DNA of 64,000 bases from Cytobacillus firmus DS1 (GCF_000565285.1 NZ_APVL01000014.1:1-64000); one strand, 5' to 3'. Counted from the stretch's first letter, positions 9,284 to 18,578 are shown. The notes: generated by a model from the letters alone, not told the origin. Program-made: numbers and translations.

Positions 9284-12200
9284 ATGATACAAGGTACAGA
9301 CAAATTAATCATTGCAGAGTATCATGAGGGCTTTGCTGCAGGAATCGCAAAAATGTGGAACTTGAGCAGGGACAGCTGGGGCGGAGATACCAGTGTAATG
9401 ACTGAAGAGCAAGTGAAAACGAAGGAAGAGAATAACGGCAATATTACTTTATACTTAGCCCTTGATGGTGAAGAGGTTGTAGGCTATTGCGGGCTATCGG
9501 AATATAAAGAGGATACGGGATCACTGTATATCCCTCTATTAAATGTAAGGCCGGATTACCATGGGCAAAAAATCGGAAAGATGCTGGTGCTTAAAGCGCT
9601 GCAAAAGACTATAGAAATGGGCTGGCCGCGCCTTGATTTATATACATGGCCAGGAAACGTGAAAGCTGTCCCGCTATACAAAAAATGCGGTTTCTTCTGG
9701 GAAGACAGAGATGATACAACCCATTTGATGAATTTCATTCCCGCTGTGCACCAGACACAGCTTTTAAAGCCTGTCCTGGAGAATCTTGATTGGTATGGCA
9801 GCAGCCTTAGAGATATCGATGTGAAGCCGGATGGAATCAAAGAAAATGGATTTACATTTTACGAGTATAAATGGCAAAGCGGAGAAGTGTCTGCTAGAGT
9901 CAGATTTGAAAGAACCGGCAGAGGAATAAGTTTAATAGAAACAAATGATTATCTTATAGAACTTTGCATGGGACATCATGAAGTAATTGAGAATGAAGTT
10001 CAAAACTTTCAGCTCAAACTTGTAAATAAAACCGGAAATCCCGTTTCATTTAAGGCTGAAGGGAATAATCAGGGAAGAGTCAAATCAATGTTCGAGCACG
10101 ATTTGACTTCTGAGAGTGACTCTGTAATTACCGGACAATTCATTGTGCATGAAGGGGAAGAGCCCAGTGTCTGGAAAACTCATCCTACACTGAATGTAAA
10201 GGTTTGGGTAAATGGTGAGGAATGTGAACTGCGCCTTGGACTTCTTCCAAAGCAGCCAGCCAAAATAACAGGCGCTTCCAAAGGAAATCTCAGGCTTTTG
10301 AATCAGGAAGCAGAATTGGAAATGGAAGTAGAAAACAACCTGGAAGAAGACACAGTATTTCACCTTTCTTTTCCTGAAAGTGATCTGGTTGAATTAGAAA
10401 AGCGGGAGTATCAAATACAGCTCCACAAAAAAGAACGTAAGCTGATGAAAATGCCTTTTATCGTGAAAAAACATGGCTTTTATCAGCCCGAAATATCGAT
10501 AACGGCATTAAAGAAGATCGGGGAAGAACTCTCTTTTACGTGCAGATCGGTGGGCATGCCCCTTAAAAGCTTCGGTCAGAAATTCGGAGGAGAGTCCAAG
10601 GATTACTGGCATATATGCAATGGGATCTCCCAGGTTAATATCCGGAAAATGGATTTTAAAATAACAGCAGGCAGGAATGAAAGTGTTAACCAGCCTTTTG
10701 CGTTTTTTGTTCCTAAGCTTGGCAAGCCTTATTCTACTGAATTTTCAAAGGCAAAGCCTTTGGCAGCAGAATGGTTCACAGATGATACGGCCATCACCTT
10801 CAAGCTGGTTTTCAGGTCTGAAGCTTTTCCGGGAATTCTTGTAACCCTGTATACCTCCCTTTATGGTGAAGGCCTTGTGAAAATTTGGTCTGAACTGAAA
10901 AATGAAGGGAATAAAAAATATGAAAACCTGTTTTTAAGCCAGCCGTTATATCATGAAATGCAGCATCCATATTTTCCGCTGGAGAATGAAGTGATAGAGT
11001 TTTCTGATGTAAGAGAATTAGGGTTCATGGAAATACCAGGTGAGAGCATAACTGAAAATTGGTTTTTCGCCAATCATAACGGAGAGCCGATTGGATTCTG
11101 CTGGCCTAAAAGTGCTAAATCCAATCCGGATGGGTGGCAATTTTTTTATCAGCAGGAGACTGGCTTTCTTGCACCCGGAGATCAGAAGGTACTGGCCCCT
11201 GGCTATTTATCCATTGGAGCTTTCAGGACATGGGAAGAAATGCAGCGATTTGCAGGCGTGACGGCTGAAGCTGGAAAAATAGTGAAAAATGAAAAAGCGC
11301 TAGTAATAAATATCGGAAATCCAGTTGCAAAGGAGCAGGGAACAGCGGAGTTTACTCTTAAAACCTATCGTTCGAGTTATCTTAACGGCACTATAGATAT
11401 TTTTTTAAATGAAGATAAAAAACTATCCGCAAATTTCAGCCAGGAACAGGAACTTAAGGAATTTAAATCGAATTTCCCTATTGAAGGAATGAAACCCATT
11501 TCTCTTGTAAAAGCCGAGATTACACTTGACAGTGGTAAGACAAATGTAAAAGATCTTCTGCTGATGCCCCGTGGGAAAATTCGTATAATAACTGAAGAGC
11601 AGAACGGCAAGACTGTATATACAATGGATAACGGCATTATTAGCTTCAAAGCCGCACCGGATTTTTATCCAGGATTATTCTCTTTATCATATAAAGATAG
11701 GGAATGGCTGGATTCTTCTTTTCCTGAACCGGTTGCCAGGGGATGGTGGAATCCATGGGCTGGCGGGATGAAAACTGTTCCATCACAAATGAGTGTGTTT
11801 TCGCTATTGAAGGAGAAATCTACTGCTGAATTTCTCAATGTTAAAGATTCGTATGAAAACGAATGGTCTGCATTGGCCATTCATACGAAAGCAGTCCAAC
11901 ACTCCACCTGGAAAGGTCTTGAATATACACAGTATTTCGCGTTATTGCCGGGAGTGCCAATCCTTGCCCATTGGGTAAAAGTGATCAATGCAGGCGGGAA
12001 ATATCTGTTAAACGAAAAATGGATTACAGATATATTTTTATCAGGAGGCTCATTAAAGGATCTTAAGCTTACACTTAGTGACAAAGGTGCTGAATCAGCC
12101 TATCAGGCTGGAGTTGAGGAGCAATCCTTTGTTAATATTAATGGATCCCGTATCAGCAGCTCACGCTCTTCTGAAAAAATGTATGTAATGAAAAGTAAAG

Positions 12201-12358
12201 ATACTGAATTCCTGGGAGCATATATGAGTAAAGAAGCCTTCGAAGTTATTTCCGAAAGGAAGGCGGGCCCATTGGCCAAACCGGGCTTTATCGTATTTGA
12301 TGAAAGAAGTTTCGAGGGCAAAATGCTTAATAAACTGCATTATTTGGAATTCCGCTAA
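9284..12358 (+). CDS. GNAT acetyltransferase fused to a large beta-rich C-terminal region
   Basis: A 1024-residue protein. Residues 1-160 are a GNAT N-acetyltransferase, with the acetyl-CoA loop in VRPDYHGQKIGKM (88-100) and the closing VPLYKKCGFFWEDRD. Residues 170-1024 carry several beta-sandwich-like segments (VKVWVNGEECELRLGLLP; AEFTLKTYRSSYLNGTIDIFL) and a late region resembling galactose-mutarotase-like sugar-binding folds (TMDNGIISFKAAPDFYPGLFSL; WWNPWAGGM). No signal peptide, so cytoplasmic. Start ATG has AGGAGG. The amidohydrolase gene follows 10 nt later. The acetyltransferase assignment is good. The substrate, possibly a sugar-linked amine, is unknown. Confidence 0.8.
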   Translation: MIQGTDKLIIAEYHEGFAAGIAKMWNLSRDSWGGDTSVMTEEQVKTKEENNGNITLYLALDGEEVVGYCGLSEYKEDTGSLYIPLLNVRPDYHGQKIGKMLVLKALQKTIEMGWPRLDLYTWPGNVKAVPLYKKCGFFWEDRDDTTHLMNFIPAVHQTQLLKPVLENLDWYGSSLRDIDVKPDGIKENGFTFYEYKWQSGEVSARVRFERTGRGISLIETNDYLIELCMGHHEVIENEVQNFQLKLVNKTGNPVSFKAEGNNQGRVKSMFEHDLTSESDSVITGQFIVHEGEEPSVWKTHPTLNVKVWVNGEECELRLGLLPKQPAKITGASKGNLRLLNQEAELEMEVENNLEEDTVFHLSFPESDLVELEKREYQIQLHKKERKLMKMPFIVKKHGFYQPEISITALKKIGEELSFTCRSVGMPLKSFGQKFGGESKDYWHICNGISQVNIRKMDFKITAGRNESVNQPFAFFVPKLGKPYSTEFSKAKPLAAEWFTDDTAITFKLVFRSEAFPGILVTLYTSLYGEGLVKIWSELKNEGNKKYENLFLSQPLYHEMQHPYFPLENEVIEFSDVRELGFMEIPGESITENWFFANHNGEPIGFCWPKSAKSNPDGWQFFYQQETGFLAPGDQKVLAPGYLSIGAFRTWEEMQRFAGVTAEAGKIVKNEKALVINIGNPVAKEQGTAEFTLKTYRSSYLNGTIDIFLNEDKKLSANFSQEQELKEFKSNFPIEGMKPISLVKAEITLDSGKTNVKDLLLMPRGKIRIITEEQNGKTVYTMDNGIISFKAAPDFYPGLFSLSYKDREWLDSSFPEPVARGWWNPWAGGMKTVPSQMSVFSLLKEKSTAEFLNVKDSYENEWSALAIHTKAVQHSTWKGLEYTQYFALLPGVPILAHWVKVINAGGKYLLNEKWITDIFLSGGSLKDLKLTLSDKGAESAYQAGVEEQSFVNINGSRISSSRSSEKMYVMKSKDTEFLGAYMSKEAFEVISERKAGPLAKPGFIVFDERSFEGKMLNKLHYLEFR

Positions 12359-12368
12359 AGGAGAGAGT

Positions 12369-13223
12369 ATGAAAGTCATAGATGCACATATTCATTTTTC
12401 TGATATTAAATCATTTCATCATACAGCCGATGAACTATCATTTGTAGATTATTCATATAATGGGCACCAGAAAGAGTTTCAAAATGCCAATGTAGTTCTG
12501 AGCATCGCAATGGGACTTACAGAAACAGATAATATGGGCTTTCCTGATTATGAAGCAAGAACACCGATGGGGATTGACCTGGAAGACAAGGTCCCGGCTA
12601 ATATTGTTTACTGTGCCGGCATCAATCCATATGATCTCAATGAAGAGGCTTTAGAAAGGCTCGAAGAAGATCTGCAAAAGCCTGCTGTTGTGGGCATTAA
12701 GATTTACCTGGGGTATTATCCTTTCTATGCCTATGATGAAGTATATGTTCCTGTGTATGCACTCGCTGAAAAATATGGAGTTCCGGTTGTATTTCATACA
12801 GGGGATACATATTCCGAAAGGGGATTGCTAAAGTATTCTCATCCTCTGGCCATTGACGAGGTTGCTGTAAAACACCGGAATATCAATTTCATGATGGCTC
12901 ATTTTGGAGATCCGTGGACACTGACCGGAGCTGAAATCATATATAAAAATCCGAATGTCTATGCCGACCTTTCAGGCCTTATTGTTGGAACAGAAGAAGA
13001 ATTGAAGAAACACAGTAAAGGAAGATTTTTGGATCATCTGAGGCATGCTTTAGTGTTTGCAGATTCTTACGATAAATTGCTTTTTGGAACCGATTGGCCA
13101 CTTGCGCCTGTAGGTCCCTATATTGAATTTATAAAAGAGCTCATACCTGAAGAGTATCATAAGGATGTTTTTTACAATACCGCTATAAAGGTATTTCCTA
13201 AAATCAAGCCTTTTCTGCCATAG
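12369..13223 (+). CDS. Amidohydrolase-2 family metal-dependent hydrolase
   Basis: A 284-residue TIM-barrel amidohydrolase. It shows the N-terminal DAHIH metal motif (H7, H9), GIKIYLGYYP, VVFHTGDTY, MMAHFGDPW and the terminal LLFGTDWPL with the catalytic Asp. Such enzymes hydrolyse or decarboxylate carbonyl compounds; the substrate is not evident. AAAGGAGAG precedes the ATG at 12369, only 10 nt after the GNAT-fusion stop, so the two genes form one operon and probably act on related compounds. Confidence 0.82.
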   Translation: MKVIDAHIHFSDIKSFHHTADELSFVDYSYNGHQKEFQNANVVLSIAMGLTETDNMGFPDYEARTPMGIDLEDKVPANIVYCAGINPYDLNEEALERLEEDLQKPAVVGIKIYLGYYPFYAYDEVYVPVYALAEKYGVPVVFHTGDTYSERGLLKYSHPLAIDEVAVKHRNINFMMAHFGDPWTLTGAEIIYKNPNVYADLSGLIVGTEEELKKHSKGRFLDHLRHALVFADSYDKLLFGTDWPLAPVGPYIEFIKELIPEEYHKDVFYNTAIKVFPKIKPFLP

Positions 13224-13229
13224 AAACTG

Positions 13230-13264
13230 CGGCTGGGAGAGAAATCTTTCACTTCCAGCCCTTT
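13230..13264 (+). terminator. Probable terminator after amidohydrolase
   Basis: GGCTGGgA / TtCCAGCC imperfect stem with a short pyrimidine tail. It is weaker than other terminators here. Confidence 0.5.
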
Positions 13265-13320
13265 AAATAGTCTTATTTACATACATACACGTATAAATAT
13301 TTTAAAAGGGGGCGTCTTTA

Positions 13321-14169
13321 GTGGTTAAAATTGCATGGGTAACAGACAGCACGGCTTTTTTAAATAATGAGTTAAGAAACCACCCTGACCTGTACCAGAT
13401 TCCGATGACAATCATTATGGATGGCAGAGAGTATACGGATGGTGTTGATTTATCACCTGAAGAACTTTATGCGAGATTAAAAACACTGGATACCCCGGCT
13501 AAAACTTCCCAGCCATCCATCGGCGCTTTCAGAGATTTATACGAAAATCTGCAGAAGGATTATGACTGTATCATCGCTGTGCTTGTATCAGCAAAGCTCA
13601 GTGGGACTGTTTCTTCAAGTGAACAGGCCGCCCAGCTGGTTGATATACCTGTATACAGCCTGGACTCCAAGATATTATCATATCCTTTAACAAGATTAAT
13701 CCTTAAAGGGATGGAATTGGCAGAGGCCGGATTGGATAGTAAAGATATTATCAGCGAACTTAAGACGCTTCGCGATACGGGTGAAACATATGTCCTCATC
13801 GGCAGTCTTGAACAGCTTCATCGAAGCGGCAGGATGTCCGGAGTTCAATTTTTCCTGGGAAGCATGCTTAATGTAAAGCCGATTATATCAGTACATGATG
13901 GAGAATTAAGTGTCAGGGAGAAGGCCAGGAGCGAGAGAAAGGCAAAAGATAAAATAGTGAAGCTGCTGAGGAGCGCTCATGAGAGAAAACCGCTGAAGGA
14001 AGTATTCATCCTATACGGCTTGCATCCGGAAGAAGCCGAGCTATGGAAGAAGGAACTTCTTGCAGAATTTACTGGCATTGAATTTGGATGCTACTCCTTA
14101 GGTGCCACCATAGGCGTCCACGCAGGAGAGCATACACTCGGCATCAGCTGGCTGAATGGCCTGGAATAA
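13321..14169 (+). CDS. DegV family fatty-acid-binding protein
   Basis: A 282-residue DegV protein. It shows the N-terminal VTDSTA motif, the GREYTDGVDLSPEELY segment, KTSQPS (lipid head-group contact region), SAKLSGTVSS and the C-terminal TIGVHAGEHTLGI. DegV/FakB proteins hold a fatty acid for the FakA kinase that makes acyl-phosphate. Start is GTG with AAAGGGGGCG upstream. A second DegV paralogue lies at 40925; the two differ in sequence and may bind different acyl chains (inference). Confidence 0.88.
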   Translation: MVKIAWVTDSTAFLNNELRNHPDLYQIPMTIIMDGREYTDGVDLSPEELYARLKTLDTPAKTSQPSIGAFRDLYENLQKDYDCIIAVLVSAKLSGTVSSSEQAAQLVDIPVYSLDSKILSYPLTRLILKGMELAEAGLDSKDIISELKTLRDTGETYVLIGSLEQLHRSGRMSGVQFFLGSMLNVKPIISVHDGELSVREKARSERKAKDKIVKLLRSAHERKPLKEVFILYGLHPEEAELWKKELLAEFTGIEFGCYSLGATIGVHAGEHTLGISWLNGLE

Positions 14170-14183
14170 ATTAATATAAGCTC

Positions 14184-14223
14184 AAGTGCAGGAAATCAAT
14201 TACTGGTTTTTTGCACTTTTTTT
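14184..14223 (+). terminator. Terminator of degV-type gene
   Basis: AAGTGCAGGAAA pairs (with G:U) with the complementary TTTTTTGCACTT, followed by a T7 run. Confidence 0.78.
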
Positions 14224-14315
14224 GTCTTCAAATATCAATATAGCTTGACCTTGCCATCGTTTCTTTTTAGGACTAATGTTAAAATGGACAGTGGAGTTTG
14301 AAAGCGGGTGAAATA

Positions 14316-14963
14316 ATGAAAGAAAATATAATACATATAACAGAAAAATTTGTCCGGGATACACTCGGGGATGATTCAACCGGGCATGACTGGTATCATA
14401 TTGAGCGGGTGCGAAAAAATGCCCTTTACATAGCGGAAAGGGAACAAAAAGGAGATCCTTTTTTCATTGAAATGGCAGCCTTGCTTCATGATATACCTGA
14501 TGCGAAGCTGAACACTTCCAGAGAAGCAGGGGACAGGAAACTGTCGGACTTTCTGCAGGAACTTGAAATCACAGAGGAAGCATTCAGCTCCATTAAGGAA
14601 ATCATTGATTCAGTTTCCTTTAATGGCGGCCATAACACCAGGGTCTTAAGTGAAGAAGCCAAAATAGTCCAGGATGCCGACAGATTGGATGCGATCGGCG
14701 CCGTGGGAATTGCGAGAGCATTTGCATACGGAGGCAAAAAAGGACAGCTGATTTATGATCCAGCCCTTAATATCAGAAGAGAAATGACTGAAGATGAATA
14801 CCGGAATGGCAGGTCGTCATCCATCAATCATTTTTACGAAAAACTTTTGAAGCTGAAAGATCTGCTGAATACTGACACTGCTATGAAAATGGCAGAAGAG
14901 CGGCATGAGCTTATGGAACAGTTTCTGCATCAATTTTTTAAAGAATGGAATGGTCAAGCATGA
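14316..14963 (+). CDS. ypgQ: HD-domain phosphohydrolase YpgQ
   Basis: A 215-residue HD-superfamily metal-dependent phosphohydrolase. It shows the first metal His in HDWYHIERV, the HD pair in ALLHDIPD, and the distal Asp in VQDADRLDAIGA. YpgQ-type proteins hydrolyse nucleotides (reported pyrophosphohydrolase activity on (d)NTPs in the family). ATG at 14316 follows GCGGGTGA. Its stop overlaps the yfmR start (ATGA), implying translational coupling. In B. subtilis ypgQ neighbours ypgR and ilvD, as it almost does here. Symbol from motif and neighbourhood. Confidence 0.8.
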   Translation: MKENIIHITEKFVRDTLGDDSTGHDWYHIERVRKNALYIAEREQKGDPFFIEMAALLHDIPDAKLNTSREAGDRKLSDFLQELEITEEAFSSIKEIIDSVSFNGGHNTRVLSEEAKIVQDADRLDAIGAVGIARAFAYGGKKGQLIYDPALNIRREMTEDEYRNGRSSSINHFYEKLLKLKDLLNTDTAMKMAEERHELMEQFLHQFFKEWNGQA

Positions 14964-16840
14964 AGATGATTTCTGTGGAAAATGTGACAAAAACCTATGG
15001 TGAGAAAGAACTTTTTAACAATATATCATTTACAATAGCCGAAAAAGAAAGGGCAGGACTGATCGGTGTAAACGGTACAGGAAAATCCTCCCTGCTGAAG
15101 GTGATCGCGGGGGTTGACCTGCCGGACTCCGGCGAAATAGTCAAACCGAGAGACTACAACATTTCATATTCAGCACAGCAGCCTGACCTGTATTATGATT
15201 TAACCGTTCTCGAGCAGGTATTTGCAGGAGATGCGCCAATACTTGTCCTGCAGAGAGAATATGAACAAGCGCTGCTGGAGCTTAGCCGGAACCCTGAAGA
15301 TCCAGCTATCCAGGATAGCCTTTTCGAACTTCAAAAAAGAATGGATACACTTAATGCCTGGGAAGTAAATACCGATGCCAAAACGATACTCACTAAACTG
15401 GGCATTGAGGATTTCAGCAGAAAAATTGGCGAGCTTTCAGGCGGACAGAAAAAGCGGGTTGCGCTTGCACAAGCTTTGATCCAGTCACCAGACTTGCTGA
15501 TTCTTGACGAGCCTACAAATCATCTTGATTTTGAATCGGTTAAATGGCTGGAAGAATATCTGGGCAGATATAGTGGCGCACTGCTTCTTGTGACACATGA
15601 CCGTTATTTCCTTGACCGGGTTACAAACAAGATGTTTGAGCTTGAGAGCGGAAATCTTTACAGCTATAAAGGGAATTATGCTGCATTCCTTGAAGCCAAA
15701 GCAATAAGAGAGGAAAATGAAGCAGCCACTATAGAAAAGCAGAAAAATCTGTTCAGAAGAGAACTCGAATGGATCAGAAGAGGTGCAAAAGCCCGTACCA
15801 CCAAGCAAAAAGCCAGGATCCAGCGATTCGAAACTCTTGACAGCCAGCTTGCTTCAGTAAAATCCTCCGAAAAATTGGACATGTCCCTAAGCGGCAGCCG
15901 CCTCGGAAAACAGGTATTTGAACTTGAAGCTGCATCAAAAAAATATGGCTCCCAGACAATTCTTGATCATTTTGATCTTCTCGTAAAACCAGGGGACAGA
16001 ATAGGGATTATTGGAAGAAATGGGACAGGGAAATCAACTCTCCTTAACATACTGGCAGGCAGGATTCCGCTTGACTCAGGTGAGCGCATTATTGGGCAGA
16101 CAGTAAAAATTGCTTACTATACTCAGGAAAGCGAAGATATGGATGAGAGTAAACGCATGATAGAATATCTCAAAGAAACAGCTGAAGTAGTTGAAACCTC
16201 AGATGGAAAAACCATTTCTGCGGCTCAAATGCTGGAGCGTTTCCTTTTTCCGCCATATACTAATGGCACTCCAATACGCAAGCTTTCCGGCGGGGAAAAA
16301 CGGAGGCTTTATTTACTGAAAATCTTAATGTCAGAGCCTAATGTTCTTCTTCTGGACGAGCCGACAAATAACCTTGATACCCAAACCCTGACGGTTCTCG
16401 AGGATTACCTTGATGAATTTCCCGGCGTAGTCATTACTGTTTCACATGACCGCTACTTCCTGGATAAAGTGGCTGAGCAGCTGCTTGTTTTAAAAGGCGC
16501 GGGCGAGATCGAATCCTACTACGGAAATTACAGTGAATTTCTTGAAAGCGATAATGCCAAACCGGTTCAGGAAATTGACCATGCTCCTAAAAAAACGAGG
16601 GAAATGAAACCGAAGAAAAAGAGAATGAGCTATAAAGAGAAAAAGGAATGGGAAGAAATAGAGGGAAAGATTGAGGCTGCTGAAACCCGTCTCGAAGCGA
16701 TTGCCTCAGAGATGGCAAGTATTGGCAGTGACTTTGAAAAGGGCCAGGCATTAGTAGAAGAAGAATCGAAACTGAATGAAGAGCTGGAATATCTGATAGA
16801 GAGATGGAGCTATCTTTCAGAAGCAGCAGAAAATGAATAA
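14960..16840 (+). CDS. yfmR: ABC-F type ribosomal ATPase, YfmR/Uup-like
   Basis: A 626-residue protein with two ABC domains and no membrane segments. The first domain has GVNGTGKSS, LSGGQKKR and LLILDEPTNHLD; the second has GRNGTGKST, LSGGEKRR and LLLDEPTNNLD. A P-site-tRNA-interaction linker lies between them (EKQKNLFRRELEW...TTKQKARI). The C-terminal coiled coil (about 540-626, Lys/Glu rich) is typical of Uup/YfmR. ABC-F proteins of this group relieve stalled ribosomes. ATG at 14960 overlaps the ypgQ stop codon; the next in-frame ATG at 14966 is also possible. Confidence 0.88.
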   Translation: MKMISVENVTKTYGEKELFNNISFTIAEKERAGLIGVNGTGKSSLLKVIAGVDLPDSGEIVKPRDYNISYSAQQPDLYYDLTVLEQVFAGDAPILVLQREYEQALLELSRNPEDPAIQDSLFELQKRMDTLNAWEVNTDAKTILTKLGIEDFSRKIGELSGGQKKRVALAQALIQSPDLLILDEPTNHLDFESVKWLEEYLGRYSGALLLVTHDRYFLDRVTNKMFELESGNLYSYKGNYAAFLEAKAIREENEAATIEKQKNLFRRELEWIRRGAKARTTKQKARIQRFETLDSQLASVKSSEKLDMSLSGSRLGKQVFELEAASKKYGSQTILDHFDLLVKPGDRIGIIGRNGTGKSTLLNILAGRIPLDSGERIIGQTVKIAYYTQESEDMDESKRMIEYLKETAEVVETSDGKTISAAQMLERFLFPPYTNGTPIRKLSGGEKRRLYLLKILMSEPNVLLLDEPTNNLDTQTLTVLEDYLDEFPGVVITVSHDRYFLDKVAEQLLVLKGAGEIESYYGNYSEFLESDNAKPVQEIDHAPKKTREMKPKKKRMSYKEKKEWEEIEGKIEAAETRLEAIASEMASIGSDFEKGQALVEEESKLNEELEYLIERWSYLSEAAENE

Positions 16841-16847
16841 TGACATG

Positions 16848-16873
16848 CCCGGGGGAATCTCCGGGTTATTTTT
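16848..16873 (+). terminator. Terminator of ypgQ-yfmR
   Basis: CCCGG / CCGGG stem with a GGGAATCT loop, followed by TTATTTTTAT. Confidence 0.65.
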
Positions 16874-16925
16874 ATATTTGGCTGTTTTCGCAAGGTTTTT
16901 TTGCTTTTTGTAAATTATTTACAGA

Positions 16926-17054
16926 GTTGATTGCAGCGGAAGGTGCGAGACTCCTGCGGGAGTAGCGGGACAGGTGAGACCCCACAGACGCAGAGCATCG
17001 AGGAGGCTCACCGCCCGCCCCGCGGAAAGCGGGCATCCTGGAGCGGAAATCAAC
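16926..17054 (+). repeat. GC-rich palindromic intergenic repeat, copy 1
   Basis: A 129-bp element bounded by inverted GTTGATT / AATCAAC. The core is GTGAGACCCC...GGAGGCTCAC flanked by GCGGGA and CCCGCCCCGC arms able to form a long hairpin. Much more GC-rich than surrounding DNA. It shares ends and core with the element at 36197-36382, in the same orientation. It lies between the yfmR terminator and ypgR. Similar sequences are frequent between genes in Bacillaceae (from memory). Confidence 0.8.
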
Positions 17055-17192
17055 GGACAACATTGGTATGCGAAGAACAACAAACTATACGAAAAAAGCC
17101 TAATAGTTAAAACAGCTAAAATGCCTCGAAATTCTCCTTATGTTAAAATAAAACCAGTTACCAGCGTGAATATATTAAAAAGGGTGATACTT

Positions 17193-18329
17193 TTGAAAAT
17201 AAAAGCAATCGAACCAACACCAAGTCCGAATACAATGAAGGTTATTCTCGATGAAGAGCTTCCAATGGGGAAAGCCAATAATTATAAAAAAGATAAAAAA
17301 GAAGGAGCTCCCAGGATCATTCTTGATATTCTGGAGATAGCAGGCATAAAAGGAGTTTACCATGTTGCTGATTTCCTGGCAGTTGAAAGAAATGCAAAAT
17401 ATGACTGGAAAGAGCTGCTTCCTCAAGTTCGATCTGCCTTTGGTGAGGAAGTGGAAAATGAGGGTCCCGAAGAAAACGGCATAGATGAACATTTTGGTGA
17501 AGTACAGGTTTTAGTTCAAATGTATAAAGGAATTCCGATGCAGGTGAAGCTGACTGACGGCACGGAAGAAAAGCGCTTCGGACTTCCTGAAAATTTTATA
17601 AATGCTGTTACAAAAGCGCAGGATCCTGCTGATAATGTTGTCATGGTCCGCAAGTGGAAGGAATTCGGGGTCCGCTACGGAGACTTTGACCAAGTTGGCC
17701 ATGACATTGTTGAGGAACTAATGGCTGCCTATCCGGAGGGACGGCTCCAGACCCTAGTGAAAACAGCTAAAAGCCCGGATAACACAGAGGATAAGCATGT
17801 GCGATCTCTCCTTAAACTTTCAGTCGAAGATTTGGATTCTCCCGATTGGCGGGAGCGCTATCAAAAACTCGAACAGATGGATAATCCAGAACTGGGGGAT
17901 CTGCCTGTTCTTGAAAAAGCACTCAATGATGAGAAGGCTGCAATTAGGAGACTTGCGACAGTTTATCTTGGAATGATTGAAGATAAAAGCGTCCTGCCGC
18001 TTCTGTATAGAGCATTGAAGGATAAAACGGTCACTGTAAGGCGCACAGCCGGAGACTGTTTATCAGACTTAGGGTTTGCAGAAGCAATGGATGCGATGAA
18101 GGAAGCTCTGCAGGATGACAGTAAGCTTGTACGCTGGCGTGCGGCCATGTATCTTTACGAAGTGGGTGATGAAAGTGCGCTGCCTGCTCTAAAGGCTGCG
18201 GAAGACGATCCGGAATTCGAAGTCAGCCTGCAGATCAAACTGGCTATTGAGAGAATTGAGCAGGGAGAAGAAGCAAAGGGTTCAGTTTGGAAACAAATGA
18301 CTGAATCCCGGAATAAAGGTGAGAAATAA
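17193..18329 (+). CDS. ypgR: HEAT-repeat protein YpgR
   Basis: A 378-residue protein (B. subtilis YpgR is close to this length). The N-terminal third resembles the Nfu/NifU N-terminal scaffold fold (PTPSPNTMKVILDEELP, followed by the VYHVADFLAVERN region). The C-terminal part (about 250-355) is a HEAT-like repeat array (AAIRRLATVYLGMI, VTVRRTAGDCLSDLG, KLVRWRAAMYLYEVGD). Start is a TTG at 17193 with AAAGGGTGA upstream. A longer frame continues into the upstream repeat element, which I reject as coding. Function is unknown; a protein-protein scaffold is likely. Confidence 0.82.
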   Translation: MKIKAIEPTPSPNTMKVILDEELPMGKANNYKKDKKEGAPRIILDILEIAGIKGVYHVADFLAVERNAKYDWKELLPQVRSAFGEEVENEGPEENGIDEHFGEVQVLVQMYKGIPMQVKLTDGTEEKRFGLPENFINAVTKAQDPADNVVMVRKWKEFGVRYGDFDQVGHDIVEELMAAYPEGRLQTLVKTAKSPDNTEDKHVRSLLKLSVEDLDSPDWRERYQKLEQMDNPELGDLPVLEKALNDEKAAIRRLATVYLGMIEDKSVLPLLYRALKDKTVTVRRTAGDCLSDLGFAEAMDAMKEALQDDSKLVRWRAAMYLYEVGDESALPALKAAEDDPEFEVSLQIKLAIERIEQGEEAKGSVWKQMTESRNKGEK

Positions 18330-18337
18330 TTTCAAGA

Positions 18338-18375
18338 AAGCCGCTCAGATTTTAGGATCTGCAGCGGTTTTTTTA
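18338..18375 (+). terminator. Terminator of ypgR
   Basis: Stem CCGCT-c-AGAT / ATCT-gc-AGCGG with a T7 tail. Confidence 0.82.
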
Positions 18376-18458
18376 TTGGAATTGATTAATTTTAAAACTT
18401 ACACGCATTACAGTTTCATTCATTTAAAGCGAAAAAAAAATTAAATTTGTAATAATTA

Positions 18459-18487
18459 TTGAAATTATCCGAAAAAGGGTCTATATT
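18459..18487 (+). promoter_or_regulatory. ilvD promoter with CodY-like box
   Basis: TTGAAA, a 17-bp spacer and TATATT. Bases 18463-18477 match the CodY consensus AATTTTCWGAAAATT at 11 of 15 positions and overlap the -35 and spacer, a position suited to repression. Branched-chain amino-acid genes are classic CodY targets in Bacillus; control here is inferred. Confidence 0.55.
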
Positions 18488-18578
18488 GGAAAGAAAATAT
18501 TTGGGGGGCAGGAGGTTAGTTAATCTTTTCCATAGAATAAGAGATTATGAATCTAGGGTAAAACGGGAGGTACATACT

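Noticed and set aside
16974..17192. Upstream extension of ypgR
   Set aside because: 73 extra residues would be encoded by the repeat element; TTG 17193 has AAAGGGTGA and fits the family length.
18377..18578. T-box leader for ilvD
   Set aside because: No AGGGTGGNACCGCG antiterminator box or terminator pair between promoter and start.
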